Assembly: GCF_030272615.1 (NCBI RefSeq)
Contig: NC_081409.1
Location: 22,632,260 to 22,696,259 of the forward strand
DNA length: 64,000 nucleotides
Direction of reading: 5' to 3'
Source of the DNA: Cryptomeria japonica
Taxonomy: Eukaryota; Streptophyta; Pinopsida; Cupressales; Cupressaceae
Positions 24,707 to 36,587 of the stretch are shown here, piece after piece. The translations under genes and the position numbers were made by a program. How positions within the stretch are numbered: the stretch's first letter is position 1; each line of letters starts with the position of its first letter. The notes under the pieces are model-generated. The model had not been told where the DNA came from, ran no database searches, and saw nothing but the letters and a program-made list of their open reading frames with translations.

Positions 24707-26763
24707 ACCCTAGACAGAGAAAGAATCTTGAGCTCTTTCTCATGAGATCTAGAATAGTATGACCTAGCTTAATGATCTTTGGTTTAGTGAGCCAAGAAGA
24801 ATGCTCCACTAGACGATGCTACCACTTAACTAGATATTTGAAATATTCTTTACCCCGGGTCTTCTTCAACAATTATTGAGAAAGAATGTATTCTATTTAT
24901 GATAGAGTGGAAGTAGTTCCTTGTTGTTCCAGGATAAATGGTATCTTTATCTCAACTACATCTTCTTGTCCATCTCTACATGGATAAAGATCTGCCACTT
25001 TAAAAATAGGAGATATGCCCAAATCGGAAGGCAAAGCCATTTCATATGCATTGGCAAGGAATTTTTTGAGAACTTTACAAGGACCCACTTTCTTCATCTG
25101 AAGTTTTTTGTAAACACCAGTAGGAAACCTCTCCTTTCTAATATGAGCCAAGAAAAGGTCTCCAACCTAAAAATGAAGTTCCCTATGTTTCTTATCAACA
25201 TGTTGTTTATACTGTTGATTGCTATATTCAATGTTCATATTGATGTCTTCATGGAGATCATGTATGAGTTTAGCAAACCCTTCACCTATTGCACTACACC
25301 TTTCCATACTACCAAGTTCGCTCAGCTCAAACACCCCCCTTGGATGCATACCATATATAATATAGAATGGACTAAATCCAATACTTTGATTAGGAGAATC
25401 ACTAAATACAAACTTATCTTGAGCCAAAGCTAGCTCCCAAGTACTTGGTGTTTTGCCAGCAAGACATCTCAACATATTACCAAGACTTTGATTAACAACC
25501 TCTGTTGGACCATCTATTTGGGGGTGGTAAGTAGAACTAAAACTCATATTTGTGCCCAATTCTATCCATAGGGTCCTCCAAAAATGACCCACAAACTTAG
25601 TATCCATGTTAGAGAATTCTTTTTGGAATTCCATGTAACTGTACTACTTCCTTGAAGAACAAATTTACAATGTTAGTGGCATCACTAGTTTTCTTACAAG
25701 GTATGAAATGCACCATTTTAGAAAATCGATCTACCACAACAAATATAGAATCATTGCCCCTTTGAGTGTGAGGCAAACCCAATACAAAATCCACACTCAC
25801 TGATTCCCAAGGCCGTGTTGGAATTGGAAGTGGCTGATATAGCCCAACATTTTGGCTTCTCCCTTTGGTATGTTGACAAATGCTACACCTTTCTACATAT
25901 CTTCTCACATCCAAATGCATCTTTGGACAATAATAATGAGTGCTCAACTACATATAAGTCTTATCCTATCCAAAGTGACCAACAATACTACCACAATGTT
26001 TTTCCTTTAACAAATTTTCTCTCATGGATCCTTTAGGAATACATAACTTATTCCCCCTAAACAATAAACTTTCTTGAACCATGAATTCCACCCATGGCTC
26101 TCTATTCCTGGCAGTTGGATTGATGCAAGCTTTAAAGGCGTCTCTAAAATATGCATCCAATTCTTTCAAACTTCCAAAATCTACACTATTAGCTTTTATT
26201 TCACAAAGCAACAAATTCTTCCTACTCAAAGCATCAACAACTCTATTCATTTACCCACGTTTATGTTTCAAAACAAAGTTAAAACTTTGGAGATACTCAA
26301 CTCAATTGGCATGTCTTTGATTCAACTTTTGTTGGTTGTTTATAAACTATAGAGCATGATTACCTGTATACACAACTTGGGTAGCAAATAATGTCTCCAT
26401 TTCTTTAAGGACTGAACCAAAGCATAAAATTCCAAATCATAAGAAGAATACTTCCTTTTAGCCTCATTTAATTTCTCACTAAAGTATGCCATTGGTTTAC
26501 CTTCTTGACCAAGGATTTCCCCAATAGCCAATCCACTAGCATCACACTCCACTTGAAACACTTTGTCAAAATTAGGCAAAACAAGAATGGGCTACTCACT
26601 TACCCTTTGTTTAAGAAATTTAAAACTTTCTTCAGGCTTCCTATTCCATTCAAAATGTTTCTTATTCCCCTCAATAGTCTCAAGGACAAGAGCAACAACA
26701 TGACTAAAATTTCTTATAAATTTTCTATAAAAACTTGCTAATCCATGAAAACTCCTTACCTCC
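24707..26763 (-). pseudogene. Chromovirus RT end, RNase H, integrase and chromodomain
   Basis: Continues the split polymerase at 26763 (SFHGLASFYRKFI), then RNase H ([16 protein letters not shown], about 26550), a gap spacer, and integrase. The integrase has a zinc-finger end [11 protein letters not shown] (25890), a core with [13 protein letters not shown] and a Glu in TEVVNQS, and a GPY/F-like GPCKVLKKF (about 25080). A chromodomain follows: GKEYFKYLVKW, then SSWLT (about 24830-24770). Chromodomains steer insertion towards marked chromatin. Scattered stops show it is dead. Confidence 0.85.
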
Positions 26764-27991
26764 TGTAGCGTCCTAAAATTGCGACACTTGCAATTTCGAC
26801 TGCATTTCGGTCTTCACGATGGCGACGCAACATGCAACCTGAATGGAGACCCTGAAACTTGCTCATGACACTGAAAACTGCATTTTTCAAGTACCCTGGC
26901 CTGAACCTCCTTGCACCCTGATGTCCCGGGAGGTGGGACCAGAGCGCCCAGCGCCCTGGTCCCTCAGGACTAGGGCGCCCAGCGCCCTGGTCCCTGGGTC
27001 CTATTTTGGGCCCGGTCTCCTAAGGGGCTCGAGTCTTTTTGTTTGCAATTTGGAAATTAACTTTCCCTGGTCGGCCTAAGGTCGGGAAAATCAGTCTATC
27101 AGCCCTAATTGACAAGTATATAAATGACATTTTCCTCTTTCATTCGATATGATGGAAAAGGCGTGGAAACTATACTCAAGCATTCAAGCATTCAAGCATT
27201 CCTTCAAGCAATTGATCATTTCAAGTCTCCATTCAAGGCTAAGTGTTGCATTCAAGACAAGGATTCAACCATTGAAGAGGAGATCACATACAACATATTA
27301 CTACAACATACAACATACAACATCTATACCTTCGCACATAAGGATACAAACATCCTTAGAACAAGGTATTAGTACTTGTTTGACAGTCATTTACATTTAC
27401 AGCTCTTGCTCATTTCTTGGTTAATTCCAAAACCGGGGTTTGACCTAAAGGCAAACCCCCAATCCCTAACCCCCCAATCGTCTTCGCTTTTCTGTGTGTA
27501 GGTTGCAGGTACGCGGCTGAAATTGAAGATCTGGAATCCTTGTGCAGAGACGAACAGATCCCCCTTCGTTTCGCGGATTTTTCGGAGGACCGTGGCGCCG
27601 GGCGCCATCGTCCTGGCAACTTTTGCTCAAATTTGTAGGACAGCACCGTATCGACATTTTACTGCTAATTCCAGGTCCGCAGCTTCATCCTATAACCTGA
27701 ACTCAGTTTATAAGCGAATCTTTATGACTTTCTATGCATGCTTAGCTTAATTTCCTTAACAACATTCTTTACAAAAGAGGGTAGCCTTGCTTTCCTAACC
27801 CTTGAAATTCATTTAGCATCCAATCTTGCATTGCGTGGGATTGGATCTTATGAGTTTCAACCCCTCTTTTGAATGTAAAGTCTCTCCCCTAAGTGAAAAA
27901 CCATCGAATCCTAGCGAACCTCCCTTCTCTCTCCTCGGAGTCGGAAGAGGGGAGAACAACTAGGGTTCAATCGCGATTTTTCCGCTTTACA
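26764..27991 (+). repeat. 5' LTR of the gag-only element
   Basis: 1,228 bp. TATATAAA at 27118-27125 is a good TATA-box candidate. A GC-rich inverted-repeat cluster lies upstream at 26936-27000. Confidence 0.95.
27118..27125 (+). promoter_or_regulatory. TATA box candidate of the 5' LTR
   Basis: TATATAAA at the expected place between the GC-rich upstream part and the long downstream R/U5 part of the LTR, conserved in the other LTR. Confidence 0.6.
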
Positions 27992-27994
27992 TTT

Positions 27995-28010
27995 TGGTGA
28001 ACCCGACGTG
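27995..28010 (+). promoter_or_regulatory. Primer binding site of the gag-only element
   Basis: TGGTGAACCCGACGTG begins three bases after the LTR. It is shared with the minus-strand LTR at 22288. It begins with the TGG expected opposite a tRNA CCA end; the tRNA was not assigned. Confidence 0.75.
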
Positions 28011-28348
28011 AACATCCTTTCTGATTTTTCATGCTTAGATCTGAAAAAATTGATTACATTTCCATGTTTGATCTTTTGCAAAATTTTAGAGGTGATTGCA
28101 TAAAAACCCTAAAATTTCTTTTTAGTAATTAAACTTGTGAAATTTTTAATTGTTAATGCTTGTTTCAGATCTGCCTTTCTATTATAAATTTTCAATTCAT
28201 ATTTGTGCTTTAATTCTGAAAATTAAGTGGTTAAATGTCAAAACCCTAATTTTTGAAACCCTCTTAATTCAACCTTTGTCCGACAATTTGACCAATCAAA
28301 ACATCTCCAAATCAGCTGTAACTTTGGATTCCGCAATAAAATCACAAT

Positions 28349-29115
28349 ATCTTTCATCCCTGAAAATTTGGAAAAAAGTTGCGAGGACCGTGTTGCACTC
28401 CGAGCGCCATCGTCCCCGACATTTTTTCCAAAATTTCGGGAGCGAGATCTTGTTGTATTTTCCTGCTAAAATCCAGAATTTTGGCTGATCTTATCAATTA
28501 TAACACTTTCAAAATTACAGTCAAAGTTGGTCTTGCGATTGCTTGGTCTAAGGCTTCTAATCATTCAAAAGTCATTGAAATTAAAATTTTGTGTCAAAAT
28601 TGCATTTTTATTATCATAAATCTGAAAATTGTGTTTGCAGTCATTCGAAATTTCAGTGCTTTATTCAAATTCTTGCATTTTGTGACTTTTGAAATTAAGT
28701 GCTTAATTACAACAACTTCGATTTCCGCTTTCAAAATTGAATTTTGCGTGAAATTGAGTCAATTTTCAAATTTCAAAATTTGCATTGCTTTTGACATTCC
28801 CTCTAAAATCATAAAATTCAAAATTTCAGTTTCCCTCTCTTTTTCAAAATTCAAATTTTGCATTTTTCGACAATCTTGATAGGGTTCAATTTTGAATTTG
28901 CAACTTTAATTTGGCCTATCTACAGATCGTAAAATCACTCAATTTTTTCAGATTAGCTCTAAAATCATCATACCTTTCATCCCTGCAAATTTCGAAAAAA
29001 GTTGCAGGGACCGTGTTGCACTCCGGGCGCCACGGTCCCGGACATTTTTTCCGAAATTTCGGGAGACTGTTGTGATTGCATTTAACAGCTTAAATCCAGA
29101 AAATTGGTTGATCTT
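28349..29115. repeat. Leader duplication with GC-rich core
   Basis: About 145 bp at 28349-28494 recurs at 28968-29115. Each carries 'aaaaaagttgc', a core with GACCGTGTTGCACTCC, a GCGCCA word, and 'atttttttcc'. A related GGACCGTGGCGCC core lies in both LTRs (27588 and 34159). Confidence 0.8.
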
Positions 29116-29165
29116 ACTGAAAATTGCTACCTCTAAATTCAAAATTTTCTCTCCTTCTCTAGTGC

Positions 29166-32100
29166 ATGAGTTTTACAACAATAAGCCCTACTTACACTAT
29201 TCCCGTTAGACGAAGCCTTAGAATTAAGTCCTTCCAAGGTTTAACTACTGAGGAGATGGAACCTAATTTGAATAGCCTTTTTAACAAGGACATGGGTAAT
29301 TCCTCTAATCCTCCTAATGATGAAGAAGCTCTCCATGAGGTTTCTGAAGAACAACTTTCGAAATTGGATAACCAATTTGACGATTTTCGACAATGGATGT
29401 CTCAAGAATACCCTGATAGTCAAGCTCTTCCTTTAATTGAGGGTCTAAAACGTATGCTTCAAAGTGATAAGAATGGAATTGATATTTTGCGTGGTATTGC
29501 ACACATTGTGGATTCGAATGTGATGCCTATGAAAAGTTGTGCTGAAAATTTGGGTTATACACAACCTCCTACACAAGTCAATCATTCTATTCCTTTGACA
29601 ACTCCTATTGCTAGTATACCTACCTTTACATCAAACATCATGGCTACCTCTATACAAGACATTCCTCCTATGATCACCAGTCATGGGGGCAACCCTTCTT
29701 CTTCAATTAACCCTATTCCTTCATTCAATCTGACTTCTTCATTCATTCCTCCAATGAGTGTGCCTATTATATCATCACAAATGAACATGACGCAAGGGGG
29801 CAATTCATTTAATCATTCTATTCCTCCTTGTAGTGTTCCTCCTGTCCAATCATCTCCTATGACTAATTATCATAGGGTCCCACCACCTTACTCTCTACCT
29901 TCTTTTAATAACATAACACCTCCATCTCAATCTAACACATCCAATATGAACTCTTCGACTGAAGCGACCATTAACAATCTTGCACAAACTGTTTCTTCTT
30001 TACAGCAACAAATTGCCTCTATGAATCAATCTAAGTTTAGTGTGCCCACATTTGATGTTGCAAGCCCACTTTCTCTTGACATTGTCCGAGCTATTCCTCC
30101 TAAACATGTTGAAATCCCGCATTTGGAACTTTATAATGGTAAAGGAGATCCTCTAACACATGTTAAGACTTTTCAAACAATTTGTACCGATTTTGCTTAT
30201 GACCAAAGGTTGCTTGCAAAACTATTCACGAGAACATTAAGAGACAAAGCCCTACAATGGTATTGCTCATTGCCTTCTTATTCTATTACTTCTTTTGAAC
30301 AACTTGCAAATGCTTTCATTCAACAATTTCAAAACAATATAAGTCCTAAAGTTACTTTGATTGATTTAATGCATTGTAAACAAGGTGTTAAAGAAAAAGT
30401 GACTGATTTCACTGGTAGATATAAGCATTTGTATGCTCAAATTTCTTTTCCAGTGCCTGACAATGATATTCAAAGAATTTTTATTTCTAATTTACAAAAA
30501 GATATTCGAGACAAACTTCTGTTTTGTGAGTTTACTTCTTTCCAACAATTGTGCGCCACTCTTCACAATTATCAACTGACTGTGAGTCAAATGGAACAAT
30601 CACATCCTATGGCTCCGAGTGATAAGGGTGATAGCAGTCAACAACCATTTGGGAAGTTTAAACCGAACAGAGATTCCATCAAATTCAATGAAAACATCAT
30701 CAACAACAATGTGAATGCAGCATCAGGTGTGCCTCCTATTTCTAAATTTTTCAAGAAAGAAAGAAAGTATACTCCTTTGAATGAATCATTGCATAGTATT
30801 ATGAATAAGTTATTGGAACAAAATGTGCTTACTCTTCCTCCTATAAGACAAATTGATCCTGCAAAGATTACTTCACCTTATTTTGATAACAAAGCCTTTT
30901 GTCAATTTCATCGTCAGCCTTGGCATGATACTGAAAAATGTTTTTCTTTAAAGGGTAAAATTCAAGATTTGATTGATAATAATACTATCTCTGTTTCTGG
31001 AGTGAATGATAAAGGCAACACATCTGTAGCTCCTCCTAATCAAAATCTTCAGATTTTCACTGATCCATTGCCTTCTCATACCTCTAATGCGATTGAGACT
31101 AATGATTCCTCTCTCTCATCTGATGGTCTTGTGTCTATGACCCCGAATGTGATTAACTTTGTAGAGCAGCAAGAAATCCCTGAAGAACCTTCCATCACAT
31201 TTGATTCTAGCGAAACCATTAGGGCACCTGATGGTCCTTTATACATAGTTGCAAAAGTTAAGAATACACCTTGCCGTGGAGTGCTTATTGATCCTTCGTG
31301 CATGGTTAATGTTATTACTGAAGAATTTCTTTTTACTTTGCAATTGAATCAAGTGATCTATGACAAAACAGATGTGATTGTGAAATTATTTGATGCATTT
31401 TCTTCTCCTGCAATTGGTTCTATTACATTGCCTATTGAGGTCCATAACAAATCTCTTGATGTGAACTTTGCTATTATTCCATCTTCCGAACAATTTCGTG
31501 TGAAGCTTGGCTATCCTTGGCTATCTTCCATGAAAGCTATTGCTTCTCCTATTCATAAGTGTTTGAAATTTCCCCACAATGGTGAAGTTGTTACTGTCAA
31601 TCATAGTCTCTTTAAACCAGCTGAAAGAACCTCTAGTGTTCCTCTTGATTACTTTTGGCCTAAACAATTCCAATCTCTTCCTCCGCGAAGTGATCATCTT
31701 TTCAAATCTTATCAAAAGTGGAAAACAGATATGATCCTATCTCTAAGTGAACCTAGAACACCTAAACTTGACATTCCTATCATTCTTGAGAAGGAAGTTC
31801 TTCCTTTGAAAGATAAAACTAATGTCTTTCCTCAAGAAGAATCTCAACCCATCCCTATGGATGTGACTATGTCTATACCTAATAAACTTCCTAAGAGTAG
31901 ACCTATACCTCCTCGTCATGATGGACTTGGTCTTCTCCCTAAACCAAAAATTCCTCCTTTGTATGGAGCAGTTCCTCCTCCTTCTTTTTATAGAGAGAAG
32001 AGACCTTCTTCTTCTCCTATTATCCAGCCTAAGAGACCACAACCTAAACACCCAAGTGCTAAGGATGAGAACATTCCTCCTCCTCAATCTTCTCCACTTC

Positions 32101-32591
32101 CTACTAAGACTAGACGAAATCGTTCTGCACGTGAACGCCGACGAAAGCGTCGTCTTAGAGCTCAGGCAGCTGCTTCTCAAACTTTGCAATCTCCAAAAAC
32201 ACCTTCAACAAGCATTATTCCATTTTCTCCTCAGCCGGACATTGAGCCTAAATCTCCTAAACATAAGATGCATGATGGTCTTGATCCTGTGCGAGTTAAA
32301 AATCCTATTTTTATAAATCTTGATGACGATATAGATGAAAATGTTACTCCTCTTGCTTCTGATAGTGAATATGAACTTGTTGATGTTGATAACCATTTAT
32401 CTACTGAATTTTCTAAAGCACTTATTATAGCTCCTAGACAAGAACAATGTGGCTCGGAACATGAACATAGCCCTTGTTTGGATCTTGTGATAGCTCCATC
32501 TGCTGTGTTGGATGTTCCTCCTCTAGCGTGTTCCCTGCCTTCCCGAAACATTGGTCAGCAAGATCGGGGTGTAGATGACATGCTAGACTAG
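29166..32591 (+). CDS. Intact 1,141-residue gag / protease-like polyprotein
   Basis: Open without interruption. Residues about 318-470 are a gypsy-type Retrotrans_gag core (ELYNGKGDPLTHVKTF, ALQWYCSLP, LIDLMHCKQGVKEKVTDF). Residues about 577-595 hold a Cys/His pattern FCQFHRQPWHDTEKCF as found after gag in Tat and Athila relatives. Residues about 696-815 read as a retroviral-type aspartic protease fold (GVLIDPSCMVNVI, KLGYPWLSSMKA), but the active site is Asp-Pro-Ser rather than Asp-Thr/Ser-Gly, so activity is doubtful. The tail is Pro-rich with an Arg cluster (about 980-1002) that could bind nucleic acid. The Met at 29166 is the first in frame; the Met near 29256 is an alternative. Its likely job is particle formation and RNA packaging, with polymerase from a partner element. 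Confidence 0.85.
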   Translation: MSFTTISPTYTIPVRRSLRIKSFQGLTTEEMEPNLNSLFNKDMGNSSNPPNDEEALHEVSEEQLSKLDNQFDDFRQWMSQEYPDSQALPLIEGLKRMLQSDKNGIDILRGIAHIVDSNVMPMKSCAENLGYTQPPTQVNHSIPLTTPIASIPTFTSNIMATSIQDIPPMITSHGGNPSSSINPIPSFNLTSSFIPPMSVPIISSQMNMTQGGNSFNHSIPPCSVPPVQSSPMTNYHRVPPPYSLPSFNNITPPSQSNTSNMNSSTEATINNLAQTVSSLQQQIASMNQSKFSVPTFDVASPLSLDIVRAIPPKHVEIPHLELYNGKGDPLTHVKTFQTICTDFAYDQRLLAKLFTRTLRDKALQWYCSLPSYSITSFEQLANAFIQQFQNNISPKVTLIDLMHCKQGVKEKVTDFTGRYKHLYAQISFPVPDNDIQRIFISNLQKDIRDKLLFCEFTSFQQLCATLHNYQLTVSQMEQSHPMAPSDKGDSSQQPFGKFKPNRDSIKFNENIINNNVNAASGVPPISKFFKKERKYTPLNESLHSIMNKLLEQNVLTLPPIRQIDPAKITSPYFDNKAFCQFHRQPWHDTEKCFSLKGKIQDLIDNNTISVSGVNDKGNTSVAPPNQNLQIFTDPLPSHTSNAIETNDSSLSSDGLVSMTPNVINFVEQQEIPEEPSITFDSSETIRAPDGPLYIVAKVKNTPCRGVLIDPSCMVNVITEEFLFTLQLNQVIYDKTDVIVKLFDAFSSPAIGSITLPIEVHNKSLDVNFAIIPSSEQFRVKLGYPWLSSMKAIASPIHKCLKFPHNGEVVTVNHSLFKPAERTSSVPLDYFWPKQFQSLPPRSDHLFKSYQKWKTDMILSLSEPRTPKLDIPIILEKEVLPLKDKTNVFPQEESQPIPMDVTMSIPNKLPKSRPIPPRHDGLGLLPKPKIPPLYGAVPPPSFYREKRPSSSPIIQPKRPQPKHPSAKDENIPPPQSSPLPTKTRRNRSARERRRKRRLRAQAAASQTLQSPKTPSTSIIPFSPQPDIEPKSPKHKMHDGLDPVRVKNPIFINLDDDIDENVTPLASDSEYELVDVDNHLSTEFSKALIIAPRQEQCGSEHEHSPCLDLVIAPSAVLDVPPLACSLPSRNIGQQDRGVDDMLD

Positions 32592-33334
32592 TTACATTAG
32601 CATAGCAGATTCTCTTCTCCTCTCTTTTGTTACTTCTTCTATATGTTATTCTCATTCTTCTATTTGTTGTCCTTAGTGTTGTCTACTTGAGGACGATGCA
32701 AAGCATTGAGATCTCTCGATCTCTCTCATGTTGACTCAAAAGACACATGTGTTCCCTTCTTCTAGGTGACCTTCCTTGATTGGGGAATGAAGAACAATTA
32801 TGCATACATACATATGATATATATACATGAATTATCATACAGCATACTGACCCCGAGGAAAGCGAAGTCACCTCGTGCTTTGTGTTTTGTGTCTATTATC
32901 CTTGGGTTTATCTCACACTTGGGGGCTAAATCCTTGCGATAACGTGCTCCTTTCTCATTTCTTATATGTATCACTACGTTAAAACAATCACCCCCGGTGA
33001 GGCGTGTGCGATCGCTTTAACGTAGGGGGGCATACATCCCGTTCATATCTTTTCAAGATACTTGAAAATTTCTTGGTAAATTTAACCTTGCCTTGAAAAT
33101 TTTTGATATCTTTCTTGCATGACTCATAGTGAGGGAACCTTACTACTCACAGTCATGGTTCTCCCTCGTGATCTTCCCTTTTACTTTGTCAATCGAAGTC
33201 GTAAGATCCTTAGTCCACTGGGGGCTTGGTGTGTCTTGCCTCCTTGACGTGGTGAAAGTCTTTCAATGTTGTTTCCTTGTACTTTACCAGAAGTATGAGC
33301 GTACGCTTATACTCCCGCTAAAGTGGGGGCTAAA
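32592..33334 (+). other. 3' untranslated part and polypurine tract of the gag-only element
   Basis: About 740 bp without coding. The tract AAGTGGGGGCTAAA (33321-33334) touches the 3' LTR. Two further GGGGGCT words lie at 32923 and 33219, like decayed or extra purine tracts. Confidence 0.7.
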
Positions 33335-34562
33335 TGTAGCATCCTAAAATTGCGACACTTGCAATTTCGACTGCATTTCGGTCTTCACGATGGCGACGCA
33401 ACATGCAACCTGAATGGAGACCCTGAAACTTGCTCACGACACTGAAAACTGCATTTTTCAAGTACCCTGGCCTGAACCTCCTTGCACCCTGATGTCCCGG
33501 GAGGTGGGACCAGAGCGCCCAGCGCCCTGGTCCCTCAGGACCAGGGCACCCAGCGCCCTGGTCCCTGGGTCCTATTTTGGGCCCGGTCTCCTAAGGGGCT
33601 CGGGTCTTTTTGTTTGCAATTTGGAAATTAACTTTCCCTGGTCGGCCTAAGGTCGGGAAAATCAGTCTATCAGCCCTAATTGACAAGTATATAAATGACA
33701 TTTTCCTCTTTCATTCGATATGATGGAAAAGGCGTGGAAACTATACTCAAGTATTCAAGCATTCAAGCATTCCTTCAAGCAATTGATCATTTCAAGTCTC
33801 CATTCAAGGCTAAGTGTTGCATTCAAGACAAGGATTCAACCATTGAAGAGGAGATCACATACAACATATTACTACAACATACAACATACAACATCTATAC
33901 CTTCGCACATAAGGATACAAACATCCTTAGAACAAGGTATTAGTACTTGTTTGACAGTCATTTACATTTACAGCTCTTGCTCATTTCTTGGTTAATTCCA
34001 AAACTGGGGTTTGACCTAAAGGCAAACCCCTAATCCCTAACCCCCCAATCGTCTTCGCTTTTCTGTGTGTAGGTTGCAGGTACGCGGCTGAAATTGAAGA
34101 TCTGGAATCCTTGTGCAGAGACGAACAGATCCCCCTTCGTTTCGCGGATTTTTCGGAGGACCGTGGCGCCGGGCGCCATCGTCCTGGCAACTTTTGCTCA
34201 AATTTGCAGGACAGCGCCGTATCGACATTTTACTGCTAATTCCAGGTCCGCAGCTTCATCCTATAACCCGAACTCAGTTTATAAGTGAATCTTTATGACT
34301 TTCTATGCATGCTTAGCTTAATTTCCTTAACAACATTCTTTACAAAAGAGGGTAGCCTTGCTTTCCTAACCCTTGAAATTCATTTAGCATCCAATCTTGC
34401 ATTGCGTGGGATTAGATCTTATGAGTTTCAACCCCTCTTTTGAATGTAAAGTCTCTCCCCTAAGTGAAAAACCATCAAATCCTAGCGAACCTCCCTTCTC
34501 TCTCCTCGGAGTCGGAAGAGGGGAGAACAACTAGGGTTCGATCGTGATTTTTCCGCTTTACA
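33335..34562 (+). repeat. 3' LTR of the gag-only element
   Basis: 1,228 bp, colinear with 26764-27991 without indels that I could see. TATATAAA repeats at 33688-33695. Confidence 0.95.
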
Positions 34563-34567
34563 CCTCC

Positions 34568-36056
34568 ATTACACTCTTTGGTGTGGGCCAATCAAGTATG
34601 GCTTGAAATTTTTCCTTGTCCATCTTTACTCCATCCTTGGACACCACAAAGCTCAAGTAGATTAGTTTAGTCTAAAAAAAGACACACTTCTTGATATTTA
34701 TTTGCAACTTCTCCTCATGTGGCCTCCTCAATACTTGTCTCAAATTCTCTAGATTCTCTTCTTTAGACTTGCTAAACACCAAAATGTCATCCAAATATAA
34801 AATCACAAATTTACCAAGGAATGGTTTTAAAACCTCATTCACTAGTCTCATTAAATTGTTTGGTGTATTAGACAGTCCAAAGGCATAACCAACCATTCAT
34901 ACAAACCATCACTAGTCTTAAAGGTTGTCTTCCATTCATCATCCGGTTTGATTCTTATTTGGTGGTAGCCACTTTTCAAGCCTATCTTAGAAAAATACAT
35001 AAAAACACTTAAACAATCCATTAAGTCTTCAGTTATAGGAATGAAAAACCAATATCTTGTGGTAATTTTATTTATATCCCTTGAATCAATGCACATACAC
35101 CATTACCTTCCTTTCTTTGGCACAAGTATTGTGGGAACAACACAAGGACTTAGGCTTTCCCTTATCAATCCTTTCTTCAAAAGGTCACCCACCTTCTTTT
35201 TTATCTCTTCATTTTCCATAGGCGTCAACCTATAGGCTACCTTGTTTGGAAGGTTAGCTCCAAGAATCAAATCCATATGGTGGCTAATACTTCTCATAGG
35301 CTACAACTCACTAGGAAAATCAAATGCAACAATATCTAAATGTTCATTCAAAATACCATTCACTTCAAGAGGCAAATCATCAAGTTTCATGGTGGTAAAC
35401 ACATGCCTAGGTTTAAGAACCAAAGCAAATCCTACTTCCTCATTCTTCATTTCATGGATGAATTTTTTACCACTTACCAACATTACCTTACTTCTGCTAC
35501 TACTGCTACTATCCACTTCTTGTTCCTTCATAGGCATTAAAGTATGTTTCACTCCATCTTTCTCAATTGTATATGTGTTCTCCCTTCCATTATGCACCAC
35601 TTTCTTGTCAAATTGCCATGGTCTTCCAAGCAATACATGGAAAACATCCATGGGCATTATATCACATAACACATTATCTTCATAACTTCCAATTTGAAAA
35701 TCAACATAGGCCTGCTCATTTACTAACAATTGGTGTCATTTTTGTAACCATGATACTTTATAAGGAGATGGATGCTTGATCCTTTTAAGGTCTAACTTAT
35801 CCACCATCTCTACTACAACAATGTAATCCATACTACCACTATCAATAATTAATCTACAACATTTACCTTTGGACTTACATTTGGTATTCAATAAGGCTCT
35901 CCTTTGAACAGGTTGTTGACTTTCTTTTTGGGGCTTCAATAATACCCTCTTCAATAATAATGACTCTCTTGATTCTAGCTCCTCTTTATGGTGAACATGT
36001 GACCCCACACTTCCTTTATTAACATAAACAATTGGATTACTCCTTTCAAACTTCAT
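34568..36056 (-). pseudogene. Chromovirus protease and first part of reverse transcriptase
   Basis: The minus strand gives protease with an IDSGS active site (about 35850) and a LLGRPWQFD segment. The reverse transcriptase follows with LIRESLSPCVVPTILVPKK, then [27 protein letters not shown], and the catalytic FVILYLDDILVFSK (about 34800). Several stops and a frame change near 34870 break it. The reading is cut at 34567 by the insertion of the 26764-34562 element and resumes at 26763. Confidence 0.85.
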
Positions 36057-36587
36057 ATGTCCTCCTTGAGAATACTCAGAGCATTCTCAACTCTTGTGCC
36101 CAACTTAGTTGCACTTGAAGCATTTTCTAGTGAACCCTCTTCCTCTACCTTGTGAACCACCTCTTCCATAGGATCTTCCAGCTTTGTTTTGATAACCTCC
36201 TCTATCATTTTTGGCTATCCCACTACTACTTCTAGCCTCTTCTCTTTGATGGTGTTGTTGTCCTCTACCAAATTGTTGTCCCCTTCTCTAAAACCTCTTC
36301 CTCTCTTCTTCTCTTGTTGACTTTTCTTTCGTTGCAATTTATACTATGCCTTTAAGGAAAGTTGATAAGCCTCTTCAAGGATTATAGGGGACACAAGACT
36401 TAATTTGTCTTGCAAACTATACTTCAAACCATTCATATATCTGGCTATTTTCTCCATACCTTCCTCACTATGGCCAAACCAAATCACTAACTTAAATTCT
36501 TCGGTGTAATCTTTAACTGTCATGTATTTTTGTTTCAAATTTTGCAATATCTTGAAAAGATTTGTTTGATAATCTCTAGGAAGGAAT

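Larger units (their letters stand above)
26764..34562 (+). mobile_element. Young LTR element with gag/protease-like ORF and no polymerase
   Basis: Two 1,228 bp LTRs (26764-27991 and 33335-34562), both TGTAGC...TTTACA, are flanked by the 5 bp repeat CCTCC (26759-26763 and 34563-34567). The 5.3 kb interior has a primer site, a leader, one intact 1,141-codon ORF and a polypurine tract against the 3' LTR. By eye the LTRs differ at about 15 to 20 positions, all transitions where checked, so the insertion is recent. With no integrase or reverse transcriptase it is non-autonomous, like the TR-GAG class. It splits the reverse transcriptase of the chromovirus. Confidence 0.95.

Noticed and set aside
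31743-32551. Overlapping Ser/Arg-rich and Leu-rich open frames in the gag-only element
   Set aside because: Shadows of the 1,141-codon ORF in its Pro/Arg-rich part.
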